A stretch of 64,000 bases of DNA from Microtetraspora sp. NBRC 13810 (GTDB taxonomy: Bacteria > Actinomycetota > Actinomycetes > Streptosporangiales > Streptosporangiaceae), in assembly GCF_030268685.1 (NCBI RefSeq), contig NZ_BSRQ01000006.1, positions 186,001 through 250,000 on the forward strand, given 5' to 3'. The position numbers were made by a program, and so were the translations under genes. The number at the start of each line of letters is the position of its first letter. Position 1 is the first letter of the stretch. The notes under the pieces are model-generated. The model was given only the letters and a program-made list of their open reading frames with translations. It made no database searches and had not been told where the DNA came from. Shown piece by piece: positions 25,620-33,525 of this stretch.

Positions 25620-27542
25620 CTAGTACAGCCTGGACTGCGGAACCGGCAGGTCGACCTTCGCCGGGCCGCGCCAGCCGCCGCGCTTCTTCAGGTCGAACGG
25701 CAGGCCGGCGACCAGCGGCACGTCCACCTTGCTCCGGGCCAGGTCGACGGTGACCACGGCCCCGGTGGCGGGCTCGGCGCTCCGGCTGGAGTTCGTGCCG
25801 GCCAGCACCAGGCCGAGCCGGTGCCCCTTCTTGAAGGTGTAGTCCTGCGGCAGGGTCTGCCAGCGGACCTGGGCGAACTGCCCGGCGGGCAGCGGCTTGG
25901 ACTCGGTCAGCGAGTCGCGGTTCTGCACGTCGACGAAGCCGCGGGCGACGATCTCCAGCGGCCGTTCGGCCACCCGGGTCGCCGTCGTGCGGTAGCAGCC
26001 GTCGTCGGTGGCGACGGCGTCACCGTGGCAGCTCTCCTCGGTCAGCGTGGAGATGCCGCCGCCGACCCGCCAGTCCACCCGGGACGAGGTGCCGAAGTCC
26101 ACCAGCAGGGCGGTCAGGTTGGCGGTCGGCTTGTCCAGCGCCACCCGCAGGTCCACCGTCGGCGTCCCGGACAGCCGCAGGTCCAGGGGCAGCTCGCCGG
26201 TCACGTAGGCCAGCCGGCCCGGCTTGACCACGTCGGCGTCGGCGACCATCGCGTCCTCCGACTGCCGCACGTCGGTGAAGGTGGCGGTGGTGCCCCTCCG
26301 TTCCGGCAGCAGGCCGAGCGTGCCGTCCGAGTCCGGGCGGAACGGCACGGTGACCGCCTGCGGGGCCGGCCAGTCCCGCTGGGTGATCCAGGTGGTCGCG
26401 TCGATCTGCACGTCGGCCCGCGGCTCCTGCATGATGCCGTTCCGCACGCCGTACAGCCAGTAGTCGAACCAGCGGTGCAGCGTGTCCACCCACTCGTCCC
26501 TGCGGAAGTCGAACGGGTCCACGTGCTCGTACTGGCCGATCCACACCTTGCGCGGGACGTTGCGGTCGCCCAGCGCCTTCCACCAGGTGGAGAAGTGGTC
26601 CGGCTTGACGTTCATGTCGTTGACCGTGTGCACCGCGAAGACGCTGGCGCGCACCTTCGACGCCTGGGCGACGGTGCCGTGGATGTAGTCGCGCTCGGCC
26701 CAGAAGGCGTTGTAGTTGCCGGTGTCGTCGCCGTCCTCGGCGTCCATCCTGGCCCGTACGGCGGCGCACTTCTCCACCGGGTCGGTGTCCACGACGTTGG
26801 ACAGGTAGGAGGCGTAGTTGAAGTTGTAGACGACGCCGTTGCTGCGCTGGTAGCGGTACCACGTGCTGATCGCGGAGATCGGGACGATGGTCTCCAGGCC
26901 GCGCACGCCGGTGGCGGCGACGGCGTTGGCCAGCGTGCCGTCGTAGGACTTGCCGATCATGCCGGCCTTGCCGCTGCTCCAGGTCGCGGAGACCGGGGAG
27001 CCGTCGGGGCCGAAGGCGCGGGCCCGGCCGTTCAGCCAGTCGATGACGGCCTTGCCGCCGAGGACGTCGGCCGGTCCGCCGGTGTCGGGGCAGCCGTCCG
27101 ACTTGGTGGTGCCGATCATGTCCACGTTCAGGACGGCGTAGCCGCGCGGGACGAAGTAGTTGTCGTAGAACAGCGGGAACTTCACCGGGTTGCCCGCTTC
27201 GTCGTAGACCTTGCGCTCGGCCTCGTTGCCGCGTCCGGAGTTGTCGTAGTAGGGGCTCTCGTCGATGATCGCCGGCACCTTGAGCCCGGGGCCGGACTCC
27301 CTGGGCCGGATGACGTCCACCCTGACCCGGTCGTTCGCGCCGTCGCCGTCGCTGTCGACGCTCGACTCGACGTACACGTATTCCCTGATGGCGTCGGCAT
27401 AGGAGAACACCGGCTGGGTGCGTCCCTGCTCGATCCTGATGGCCGGTTCGGCCGTCGCCCGCGCCGGCTGGGTCACGGTCGCGACCAGGACCAGGGCGGC
27501 CGACAGGGTCCCTAAGACCCGTCGTCGTCGCGAATTGAGCAC
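25620..27542 (-). CDS. Secreted Xaa-Pro dipeptidyl-peptidase (S15 family)
   Basis: This 640-residue protein has an N-terminal signal peptide (MLNSRRRRVLGTLSAALVL..., cleavage after an Ala near residue 31). The alpha/beta-hydrolase domain carries the nucleophile Ser in GKSYDGTLANAVA, Asp in HTVNDMNVKPDHF and His in QYEHVDPF, followed by a C-terminal beta-sandwich (about 450-625) as in PepX_C enzymes. The start is a GTG after AGGAGGATTTGC. It should remove dipeptides with Pro in second position from extracellular peptides. It is a single-gene unit, and a related S15 acyl-ester hydrolase activity cannot be excluded. Confidence 0.9.
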   Translation of the reverse strand: MLNSRRRRVLGTLSAALVLVATVTQPARATAEPAIRIEQGRTQPVFSYADAIREYVYVESSVDSDGDGANDRVRVDVIRPRESGPGLKVPAIIDESPYYDNSGRGNEAERKVYDEAGNPVKFPLFYDNYFVPRGYAVLNVDMIGTTKSDGCPDTGGPADVLGGKAVIDWLNGRARAFGPDGSPVSATWSSGKAGMIGKSYDGTLANAVAATGVRGLETIVPISAISTWYRYQRSNGVVYNFNYASYLSNVVDTDPVEKCAAVRARMDAEDGDDTGNYNAFWAERDYIHGTVAQASKVRASVFAVHTVNDMNVKPDHFSTWWKALGDRNVPRKVWIGQYEHVDPFDFRRDEWVDTLHRWFDYWLYGVRNGIMQEPRADVQIDATTWITQRDWPAPQAVTVPFRPDSDGTLGLLPERRGTTATFTDVRQSEDAMVADADVVKPGRLAYVTGELPLDLRLSGTPTVDLRVALDKPTANLTALLVDFGTSSRVDWRVGGGISTLTEESCHGDAVATDDGCYRTTATRVAERPLEIVARGFVDVQNRDSLTESKPLPAGQFAQVRWQTLPQDYTFKKGHRLGLVLAGTNSSRSAEPATGAVVTVDLARSKVDVPLVAGLPFDLKKRGGWRGPAKVDLPVPQSRLY

Positions 27543-27881
27543 GCAAATCCTCCTGAACTGGCCATGAATGGGCGGTAGACGTGACAGATGAGGAAAAGCG
27601 TCCGCAATGTCTCATGTGAAGCGCCCTGGGGGGCAAGATCCTTTATGGCTTCTTCACCCGGTTGACGCTCCGGCGTGACGCGCCGGGCGCCACGGGACAG
27701 TGGCATAGGAGTCGCATAGGAGTCGCGGGAGAGTCGTCGGAGAACGGCGGGAAAGGATCGCGCATCGGTGAATTCACCGGCCGCCCGGACCGCCGCCGCG
27801 GGCGCGGGAGGGCACCGCCGCAGTCCACCCGCCGGTATATGGGCCTTCCGCGGGCGGACATGACGGCGTAACACTTGAAGC
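27543..27881. other. Promoter interval between the S15 peptidase and the LAL regulator
   Basis: About 340 bp without a gene separate two divergent genes. A tandem 11-bp repeat GCATAGGAGTC lies at 27703-27713 and 27714-27724, a spacing close to one helical turn and so a plausible activator site. The sequence just before GTG 27882 (GTAACACTTGAAGC) has a -10-like TAACAC ending 7 nt upstream and no ribosome binding site. Confidence 0.4.
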
Positions 27882-30650
27882 GTGTCGCCCCAGCCCGAAG
27901 GCTCCCGTGCCGCACCGGCGATGCCGCCGCGCGGGCGGGACGCCGAACGGGAGACCGTGCGCGAGATGATCGGCGGCGCGCGGGCGGGTCACGGCTCGGC
28001 GCTGCTGCTGACCGGGGCGACCGGCATGGGCAAGACCACGATGCTCGGCGTCGCCGCCGAGGACGCGACCGGCTGCACCGTGCTGCGCGCGGTGGGCGCG
28101 GAGGCGGAGACCGGCATCCCGTTCGCCGGGCTGCACGCGCTGCTCCGCCCGGTCGCGGGCCACCTCGGCGAACTGCCGCCCGCCCAGGCCGCCGCGCTCG
28201 GCGAGGTGCTGGACGCGGGCGGCGGACGCAACGGCCTGCCTCTGCGCGCCGCGGTGCTCGGCGTCCTCGCCGCCGCCGCCCGCCGCCGGCCGGTGCTCGC
28301 CTGCGTGGACGACGTCCACCTCTTCGACCGGGAGAGCCGCGAGGCCCTCTTCTTCGCCGCCAGGCGGCTCGGCGGCGACCGGGTCGCGCTCCTCTTCGCC
28401 GGGCGGGAAGGCGGCGGCCCGCGCCTCCCCCGCTCCGCCGGGCTGCCCGAACTGCCGCTCGGCGCCCTCGGCGACGACGCCTGCCACGCCCTCCTCCAGG
28501 ACGCCGCGCCCGGCGGCCTGCCCGCCGACGTGCGCGCCCCGCTGGTCCGGCTCGCCGCGGGCAACCCGCTGGCCCTGATCGAGCTCGCCGGGGCGCTCAC
28601 CCCCGAGCAGCGGTCCGGGGACGCGCCGCCGCCGGAGTCGCCGCCCCGGCACGGGCGGCTGTGGCGCGCCCACGCGCACACCCTCGCCCGGCTTCCCGGC
28701 CCCACCAGGCGGATCCTGCTGCTCGTCGCGGCCGACCCGGAACTGGAGACCGACACCCTCCTGCGCGCGGCCGACCCGCAGGACGCGCTGGCCGCCCTCG
28801 AACCGGCCGAGGCCGAGGGGATCACCGAGATCTCCGGACGGCGGATCGGCTTCCACGACGCGCTGATCCGCCCGGTGGTCTACCAGGAGGCGTCCCTCGC
28901 CCAGCGGCGCGCCGCCCACCGCGTGCTGGCCCGGGTCCTCGACCACGACCAGCACCGGCTGCGCAGGGCCTGGCACCGGGCCGCCGCGCTGGACGGGCCG
29001 CACGAGGAGCTGGCCGACGAGCTGGACGCCGCCGCGGCGCGGGCCCGCGACCACGGCGGCTACCTCGACTCCTCACGCGCCTTCGAACGCGCGGCCGAGC
29101 TCACCGCCGGGCACACGGCCAAGGCGTCCCGGCTGGCCGCCGCGGCGTACGACGCCTGGCTCGCCGGCCGGCCGCAGCGCACCAGGGTCCTCCTCGCCCG
29201 GCTGCACCCCTTCACCACCTCCGAGCCGCTGCGGGTGCGCGCCGAGCTCATCCACGGCAACCTGGAGCTGCGCGGCGGCGAGACCAGCCACGCCCGCGAC
29301 GAGCTGCTGAACGCCGCCGAGTGGCTGCTCGACCGGGACCGGGCGCTCGCCGTACGGGCGCTGCTGCGGGCCGGCGAGGCCAGCTACCTCGCCGGGGACC
29401 ACCAGCGCTACCTCGCCATCGCGCGGTACGCCGCCGCGCTCCGCCGCCCGGACGACCCGGCCGCCACCCAGCTCGTGTTCGAGCACCTGGACGGCCTCGC
29501 GGCGACCTTCCGCGGCGAGCACGACAAGGCGGCGGGGCCGCTGCGCCGGGTGCTGGAGCTGGCCGCCCGCGTGCGCCAGCCGGCCGAGCTGATGCGGGCC
29601 GGCATCGCGGCCCTGATGCTCGGCGAGGACGCCCAGGCGCTGGCGCTGTCCACCAGGGCGGTGGAGACGGCGCGGGCGCGCGGCGCGGCGGCGACGGTGC
29701 CGCACGCGCTGGAGTCCCTGATCAACGCCGAGCTGTGGATGGGCCGCTACGCCGCGGTCACCGCGCACGCGCTGGAGGGGTTCCGGCTGGCGAACGAGAC
29801 CGGCCAGCGCAACAGCGCCGCGCAGCATCTCGGCTGGCTCGCGCTGATGGCGGCGATCCAGGGCGAGGAGGAGGAGTGCCGGGTCCGCGCGGCGTCCGCG
29901 ATCGAGCTGGCCGGGGCGCACGGCCTGGGGATCGCCGGGGCGCTCGGCAACTGGGCGCTCGCCTGTCTGGAGCTCTCCCGGGGCAACACCGCGGACGCCG
30001 CCAACCGGCTGCGCAACGCGACCTGGTCCGCCTCCGGCAACGGCCACCTGGTGGTCCAGGTGATGGCGACCCCGCACTTCGTGGAGGCGGCCGTGCGCAC
30101 CGGCGACCGGGACCGGGCCGAGGCGGAGCTGCGGGTGCTCGACCGCTGGGTGAGCAGCACGCGCAGCCCGGACCGGCACGCCCTCGCGGCCCGCTGCCGG
30201 GCCCTGCTGGCCCCCGCCCGCGAGGCCGAGTCACACTTCAGGGACGCGATCGAGCTGCATCGCAAGGGGTCGTGCGAGTTCGAACTGGCCAGGACGCAAC
30301 TGCTCTTCGGCGGCGCCCTGCGCAGGAGCCGCCGTCCCGGCGCCGCCCGCGAGCACCTGCACGGCGCGCTGACCACCTTCGAGCGGCTCGACGCCCGGCT
30401 GTGGGCCGAGCAGGCGCGCGGCGAACTGCGCGCCTCCGGCGAGGCCGTACGGCCGCGCGCCCGGCGACCGGTCAGGGAGCTGACCGCCCAGCAGCTCCAG
30501 ATCGCCCGGATGGTCGCCGGCGGCGCCACCAACCGCGAGGTCGCCGCCCAGCTCTTCCTCAGCCCGCGCACCGTCGAGCACCACCTGCGCAACGTCTTCG
30601 CCCGGCTGGACATCCGCTCCCGGGTGGAACTAGCCCGCCTCTTCTCCTGA
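27882..30650 (+). CDS. LuxR-family regulator with AAA domain (LAL type)
   Basis: This 922-residue protein has an AAA/STAND ATPase at its N-terminus (Walker A LLTGATGMGKTTMLG near 45-60, Walker B PVLACVDDVHLF near 140-150), a long TPR-like helical centre, and a C-terminal LuxR helix-turn-helix (LTAQQLQIARMVAGG, then TNREVAAQLFLSPRTVEHHL). LAL proteins are large ATP-binding activators of catabolic or antibiotic genes. The start is GTG 27882, possibly leaderless; ATG 27921 is an alternative. It overlaps the convergent helicase gene by 21 bp. Confidence 0.9.
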   Translation: MSPQPEGSRAAPAMPPRGRDAERETVREMIGGARAGHGSALLLTGATGMGKTTMLGVAAEDATGCTVLRAVGAEAETGIPFAGLHALLRPVAGHLGELPPAQAAALGEVLDAGGGRNGLPLRAAVLGVLAAAARRRPVLACVDDVHLFDRESREALFFAARRLGGDRVALLFAGREGGGPRLPRSAGLPELPLGALGDDACHALLQDAAPGGLPADVRAPLVRLAAGNPLALIELAGALTPEQRSGDAPPPESPPRHGRLWRAHAHTLARLPGPTRRILLLVAADPELETDTLLRAADPQDALAALEPAEAEGITEISGRRIGFHDALIRPVVYQEASLAQRRAAHRVLARVLDHDQHRLRRAWHRAAALDGPHEELADELDAAAARARDHGGYLDSSRAFERAAELTAGHTAKASRLAAAAYDAWLAGRPQRTRVLLARLHPFTTSEPLRVRAELIHGNLELRGGETSHARDELLNAAEWLLDRDRALAVRALLRAGEASYLAGDHQRYLAIARYAAALRRPDDPAATQLVFEHLDGLAATFRGEHDKAAGPLRRVLELAARVRQPAELMRAGIAALMLGEDAQALALSTRAVETARARGAAATVPHALESLINAELWMGRYAAVTAHALEGFRLANETGQRNSAAQHLGWLALMAAIQGEEEECRVRAASAIELAGAHGLGIAGALGNWALACLELSRGNTADAANRLRNATWSASGNGHLVVQVMATPHFVEAAVRTGDRDRAEAELRVLDRWVSSTRSPDRHALAARCRALLAPAREAESHFRDAIELHRKGSCEFELARTQLLFGGALRRSRRPGAAREHLHGALTTFERLDARLWAEQARGELRASGEAVRPRARRPVRELTAQQLQIARMVAGGATNREVAAQLFLSPRTVEHHLRNVFARLDIRSRVELARLFS

Positions 30651-33170
30651 CCCGCCGCCCCCTCCCCCTCCCCGGACAGGAGAGCGGACACCGTCGTCCT
30701 CTCCTCCTCCCACGCCCCGGACGGGAGAGCGGAGACCGCCGCCCCCTCCCTCTCCCCGGACCGGGAGGGCGGAGAAGAAGGCCGGTGGGGAGCCGGGGTG
30801 GAGGATGCCGAGGCGGCGGGTCGGGCGGGTGAGGGCCACGTAGAGGTCGTTGAGGCCGCGGGGGGATCCGGCCACGATCCCGGCGGGGTCCACGACGATC
30901 ACCACGTCGAACTCCAGGCCCTTGGCACGGCGGACGTCGAGCACCACGACCGGGCGTTCCAGGTCGGCGTGGTCGCCGGCCGAGGCGTCCGGCAGCGTGG
31001 CGACGATCTCCGCCGCCAGCCCGGCCAGCCGTCCCGCGGGCACGATCACCGCCAGCCGACCCTCCCCGAGCCCGGCCGCCTCACAAGCGACCACCTCAGC
31101 CACCGAACCCGCCGAACCCTCCGAACCCGGGGCACCCTGCGCACCCGAAGCACCCGAAGCACCCGAAGCACCCGAAGCACCCGAAGCACCCGAAGCACCC
31201 GAAGCACCCGGATCATCCAGCGAACCCGGTGCCCCTGCTGACCACCCCGGTGAACCCGGGGAGACGCGGGTGCGCCAGGGGACGGTGCCGGTGGCGCGGA
31301 CCGGGCGGGGCGGGGTGAGGGCCGGGTCGAGGGCGGCGAGGACGCCGGCGGCGACGGCGGCGATCTCGGCCGGGACGCGGTAGTTGACGTTCAGCCGGGC
31401 GAGCCGCCACCGGTCGCCCAGGTGCGGGCCGAGGACCTCGTGCCAGGACGACGCGCCCGCCGGGTCGCCGGTCTGGGCCACGTCGCCGACCAGCGTCATC
31501 CACCGGCCGGGGCATCGCCGCATCAGCACCCGCCAGGCCATCGGGGACAGCTCCTGCGCCTCGTCCACGATCACGTGGCCGAAGCTCCAGGTGCGGTCGG
31601 CCGCCGCCCGTTCGGCCGCGGTCCTGGTGTCCGCCTCCTCGTGCCGCTCGGCCAGCCGCTCCGCGTCCACCAGGTCGGCGGCGGTGAGGACCTCGGCGGG
31701 CTGCCCGTCCTCCAGGTCGGTGGACCGGGAGCCGCGGGAGATGTCCAGCACCCCCCTGGCGTACGCGATCCGCCGCAGCCGCCGGAGCCGGTCCGTCTCC
31801 TCGGCGGCCGTGGTGTCCTCGCCGAGCAGTTCGGCGGCCTCGTCCAGCAGCGGCACGTCCGCGGGGCTCCACCCTCCGCCGGGCTCGCGGCGCAGCAGGC
31901 CGCGCTCGGCCGGGGTGAGGCCGGGCGCGGCCGAGGCGAGCCGCTCCGGCGCGGCGAAGAGGTCCCCGAGCAGCCGCTCCGGCGTGAGCACCGGCCACAG
32001 CTCCTCGAACGCCCGCCGCACCCCCGCGTCCGCGCGCAGGTCGTCACGGATGAGGTCGAGGTCTGCCTCGGTGAGCAGGCCGGCGCCGAGCCGGTCGGCG
32101 ACCTGGCGGGCGAGGACGGCCACGATCTCGCCGGCCGCGATCGGCGCGGCCTGGTTGTGGGTGCGGCCCTCGTCGCCGGGCAGCATGGACCGCCTGGCCG
32201 TATCCCTCGCCCGCAGGCAGTCGGCCCGGTCCAGCCGCAGGGTCATGTCGCCCGCGACCACCTCCAGCCCGTCGGCGGGCACGTGCTGCCGGTCCCGTAC
32301 GGCGGCGGCCAGCACCTCCGCCATGACCGCCCTGCCCTTGATCTCGACGACCTCGGGCGCCTCCTCGCGGCGGGCGGTGACACCGGGATACAGCTCGCCC
32401 ACGGTGGCGAGCAGCACGCCGGTCTCGCCCAGCGAGGGCAGCACCTGCCCGATGTAACGCAGGAAGGCGGCGTTCGGCCCGACGATCAGCACGCCGCGCC
32501 GGGCGAGGACGTCCCGGTACGTATAGAGCAGGAAGGCGGCCCGGTGCAGGGCCACGACGGTCTTGCCGGTGCCGGGACCGCCCTCCACCACGAGCACGCC
32601 GCGGTGCTCGCTGCGGATGATCCGGTCCTGTTCGGCCTGGATGGTCTCGACGATGTCCCCCATCCGCCCGGTACGGCCGGCGTCCAACGCGGCCAGCAGC
32701 GCGGCCTCCCCGCCGAGCCCCTCCCCCTGCCCGGCGGCCCCGTCGAGGATCTCGTCGCCGATCGCGACCACGGTCCTGTTCCGCGTCCTGATGTGCCTGC
32801 GCCGCCGCACGCCGTCCGGGGCGGCGGCGGTGGCCAGGTAGAAGGGACGGGCGGCGGGGGCCCGCCAGTCGACGAGCAGCGGCTCGTACTCCTCGTCGTG
32901 CAGGCCGACCCTGCCGATGTGCCGGTGTTCGCCGTCGCGCAGGTCGAGGCGGCCGAAGCAGAGCCCGTTCTCGGCGGCCCGCAGCGCGGCGAGCCGCCCG
33001 GTGTGACGGGCCGCGGCGGCCTCCCGCTCGGCCCGCGCCTGGTCCGTGCCCTCCGGGTCGGCGAGGACCGCGGCCAGCCGGCCCGCCACCTCCTCCGTCA
33101 GCTCGTCCAGCCTGGCGTACAGGGCGCTGACGTACTCGCGTTCCTCGGCGATCCCCTCGGGGTTTGACAC
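30630..33170 (-). CDS. helD: UvrD-like helicase of the HelD/HelR (RNA polymerase recycling) family
   Basis: This 846-residue protein has an N-terminal helical arm (REYVSALYARLDELTEEV), Walker A VVEGGPGTGKTVVALHRAAFLLY, Walker B VIVDEAQELSPMAWRVL, and later motifs LVGDVAQTGD and RAKGLEFDVVIVVDP. Actinobacterial HelD/HelR proteins pull stalled or rifampicin-bound RNA polymerase off DNA; the role is inferred from the family. Two low-complexity parts stand out: a (Gly-Ala-Ser)n stretch (about 664-690) from a 9-bp DNA repeat, and a Gly-rich tail with repeated RSPVRG. The start is GTG 33170 after GGGGGAA; a TTG at 33191 is possible. Confidence 0.88.
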   Translation of the reverse strand: MSNPEGIAEEREYVSALYARLDELTEEVAGRLAAVLADPEGTDQARAEREAAAARHTGRLAALRAAENGLCFGRLDLRDGEHRHIGRVGLHDEEYEPLLVDWRAPAARPFYLATAAAPDGVRRRRHIRTRNRTVVAIGDEILDGAAGQGEGLGGEAALLAALDAGRTGRMGDIVETIQAEQDRIIRSEHRGVLVVEGGPGTGKTVVALHRAAFLLYTYRDVLARRGVLIVGPNAAFLRYIGQVLPSLGETGVLLATVGELYPGVTARREEAPEVVEIKGRAVMAEVLAAAVRDRQHVPADGLEVVAGDMTLRLDRADCLRARDTARRSMLPGDEGRTHNQAAPIAAGEIVAVLARQVADRLGAGLLTEADLDLIRDDLRADAGVRRAFEELWPVLTPERLLGDLFAAPERLASAAPGLTPAERGLLRREPGGGWSPADVPLLDEAAELLGEDTTAAEETDRLRRLRRIAYARGVLDISRGSRSTDLEDGQPAEVLTAADLVDAERLAERHEEADTRTAAERAAADRTWSFGHVIVDEAQELSPMAWRVLMRRCPGRWMTLVGDVAQTGDPAGASSWHEVLGPHLGDRWRLARLNVNYRVPAEIAAVAAGVLAALDPALTPPRPVRATGTVPWRTRVSPGSPGWSAGAPGSLDDPGASGASGASGASGASGASGASGAQGAPGSEGSAGSVAEVVACEAAGLGEGRLAVIVPAGRLAGLAAEIVATLPDASAGDHADLERPVVVLDVRRAKGLEFDVVIVVDPAGIVAGSPRGLNDLYVALTRPTRRLGILHPGSPPAFFSALPVRGEGGGGGLRSPVRGVGGGEDDGVRSPVRGGGGGGGSGEEAG
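30651..30775. repeat. Imperfect 40-45 bp tandem repeat at the convergent gene ends
   Basis: Three units (about 30651-30688, 30689-30733, 30734-30773) share CCGYCG, a C/T-rich tract and CCCCGGACnGGAGAGCGGA. They start right after the LAL stop and encode the Gly-rich tail of the helicase, whose RSPVRG motif is repeated accordingly. The helicase thus seems to read through what looks like expanded intergenic sequence. Confidence 0.65.
31141..31212. repeat. 9-bp microsatellite inside helD
   Basis: GCACCCGAA is repeated seven times perfectly (31141-31203), followed by one variant (GCACCCGGA). On the minus strand it encodes Gly-Ala-Ser triplets. Because the unit is a multiple of three, copy-number changes keep the frame and only change the linker length. 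Confidence 0.9.
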
Positions 33171-33454
33171 TTGGGTTCCCCCATGAGACAATAGAGTTAG
33201 GAGAGGTCTTAGATGTTTTTGTGATAAGAAGGCATCCTAACGCCCTCCCTTCTCCGCTGCCAGTCCGCGGTGTCACCGCGTGAGGGCGATGCGCATCCGC
33301 CAGACCCGCCGTGGAAATCCCCTGCGCGCCGCGCCGCAGGTCGCCCGCTCCGGCCGCCCACTCGACGACGCTCCCGCCCGCCGGTCCCCCCGCCGCCACC
33401 CCAGACCGCGGCCGAAGCGGCGGTCAACCGCTCGGGCGACGGCCCGACGTACCG
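33171..33454. other. Upstream region of helD
   Basis: About 280 bp hold no gene. On the minus strand an AT-rich stretch (33205-33235) and a TATTGT hexamer at about 33188-33193 precede the helD start. I searched for the rifamycin-associated inverted repeat typical of helR promoters and did not find it; CAAG and CAAA repeat directly rather than invertedly. Confidence 0.4.
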
Positions 33455-33491
33455 GGAACGGGCCCCGCGGTGGTTCGGCGGGGCCCGTTCC
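33455..33491 (-). terminator. Strong terminator of the cellulase gene
   Basis: Perfect 14-bp arms GGAACGGGCCCCGC and GCGGGGCCCGTTCC enclose a 9-nt loop. It lies 34 bp after the cellulase stop codon. Confidence 0.8.
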
Positions 33492-33525
33492 GGGTCGGTG
33501 GATCAGGTTGAGGGGCGGTGGTGGA

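Noticed and set aside
31141-31212. CRISPR-like array of regular repeats
   Set aside because: Repeats are 9 bp with no spacers and lie in frame within a helicase gene.
33155-33195. Rifamycin-associated element upstream of the HelD-type gene
   Set aside because: The element is an inverted repeat with TTG...CAA arms between G and C runs. Here the CAAG/CAAA pieces are direct repeats and the G/C runs do not pair properly.
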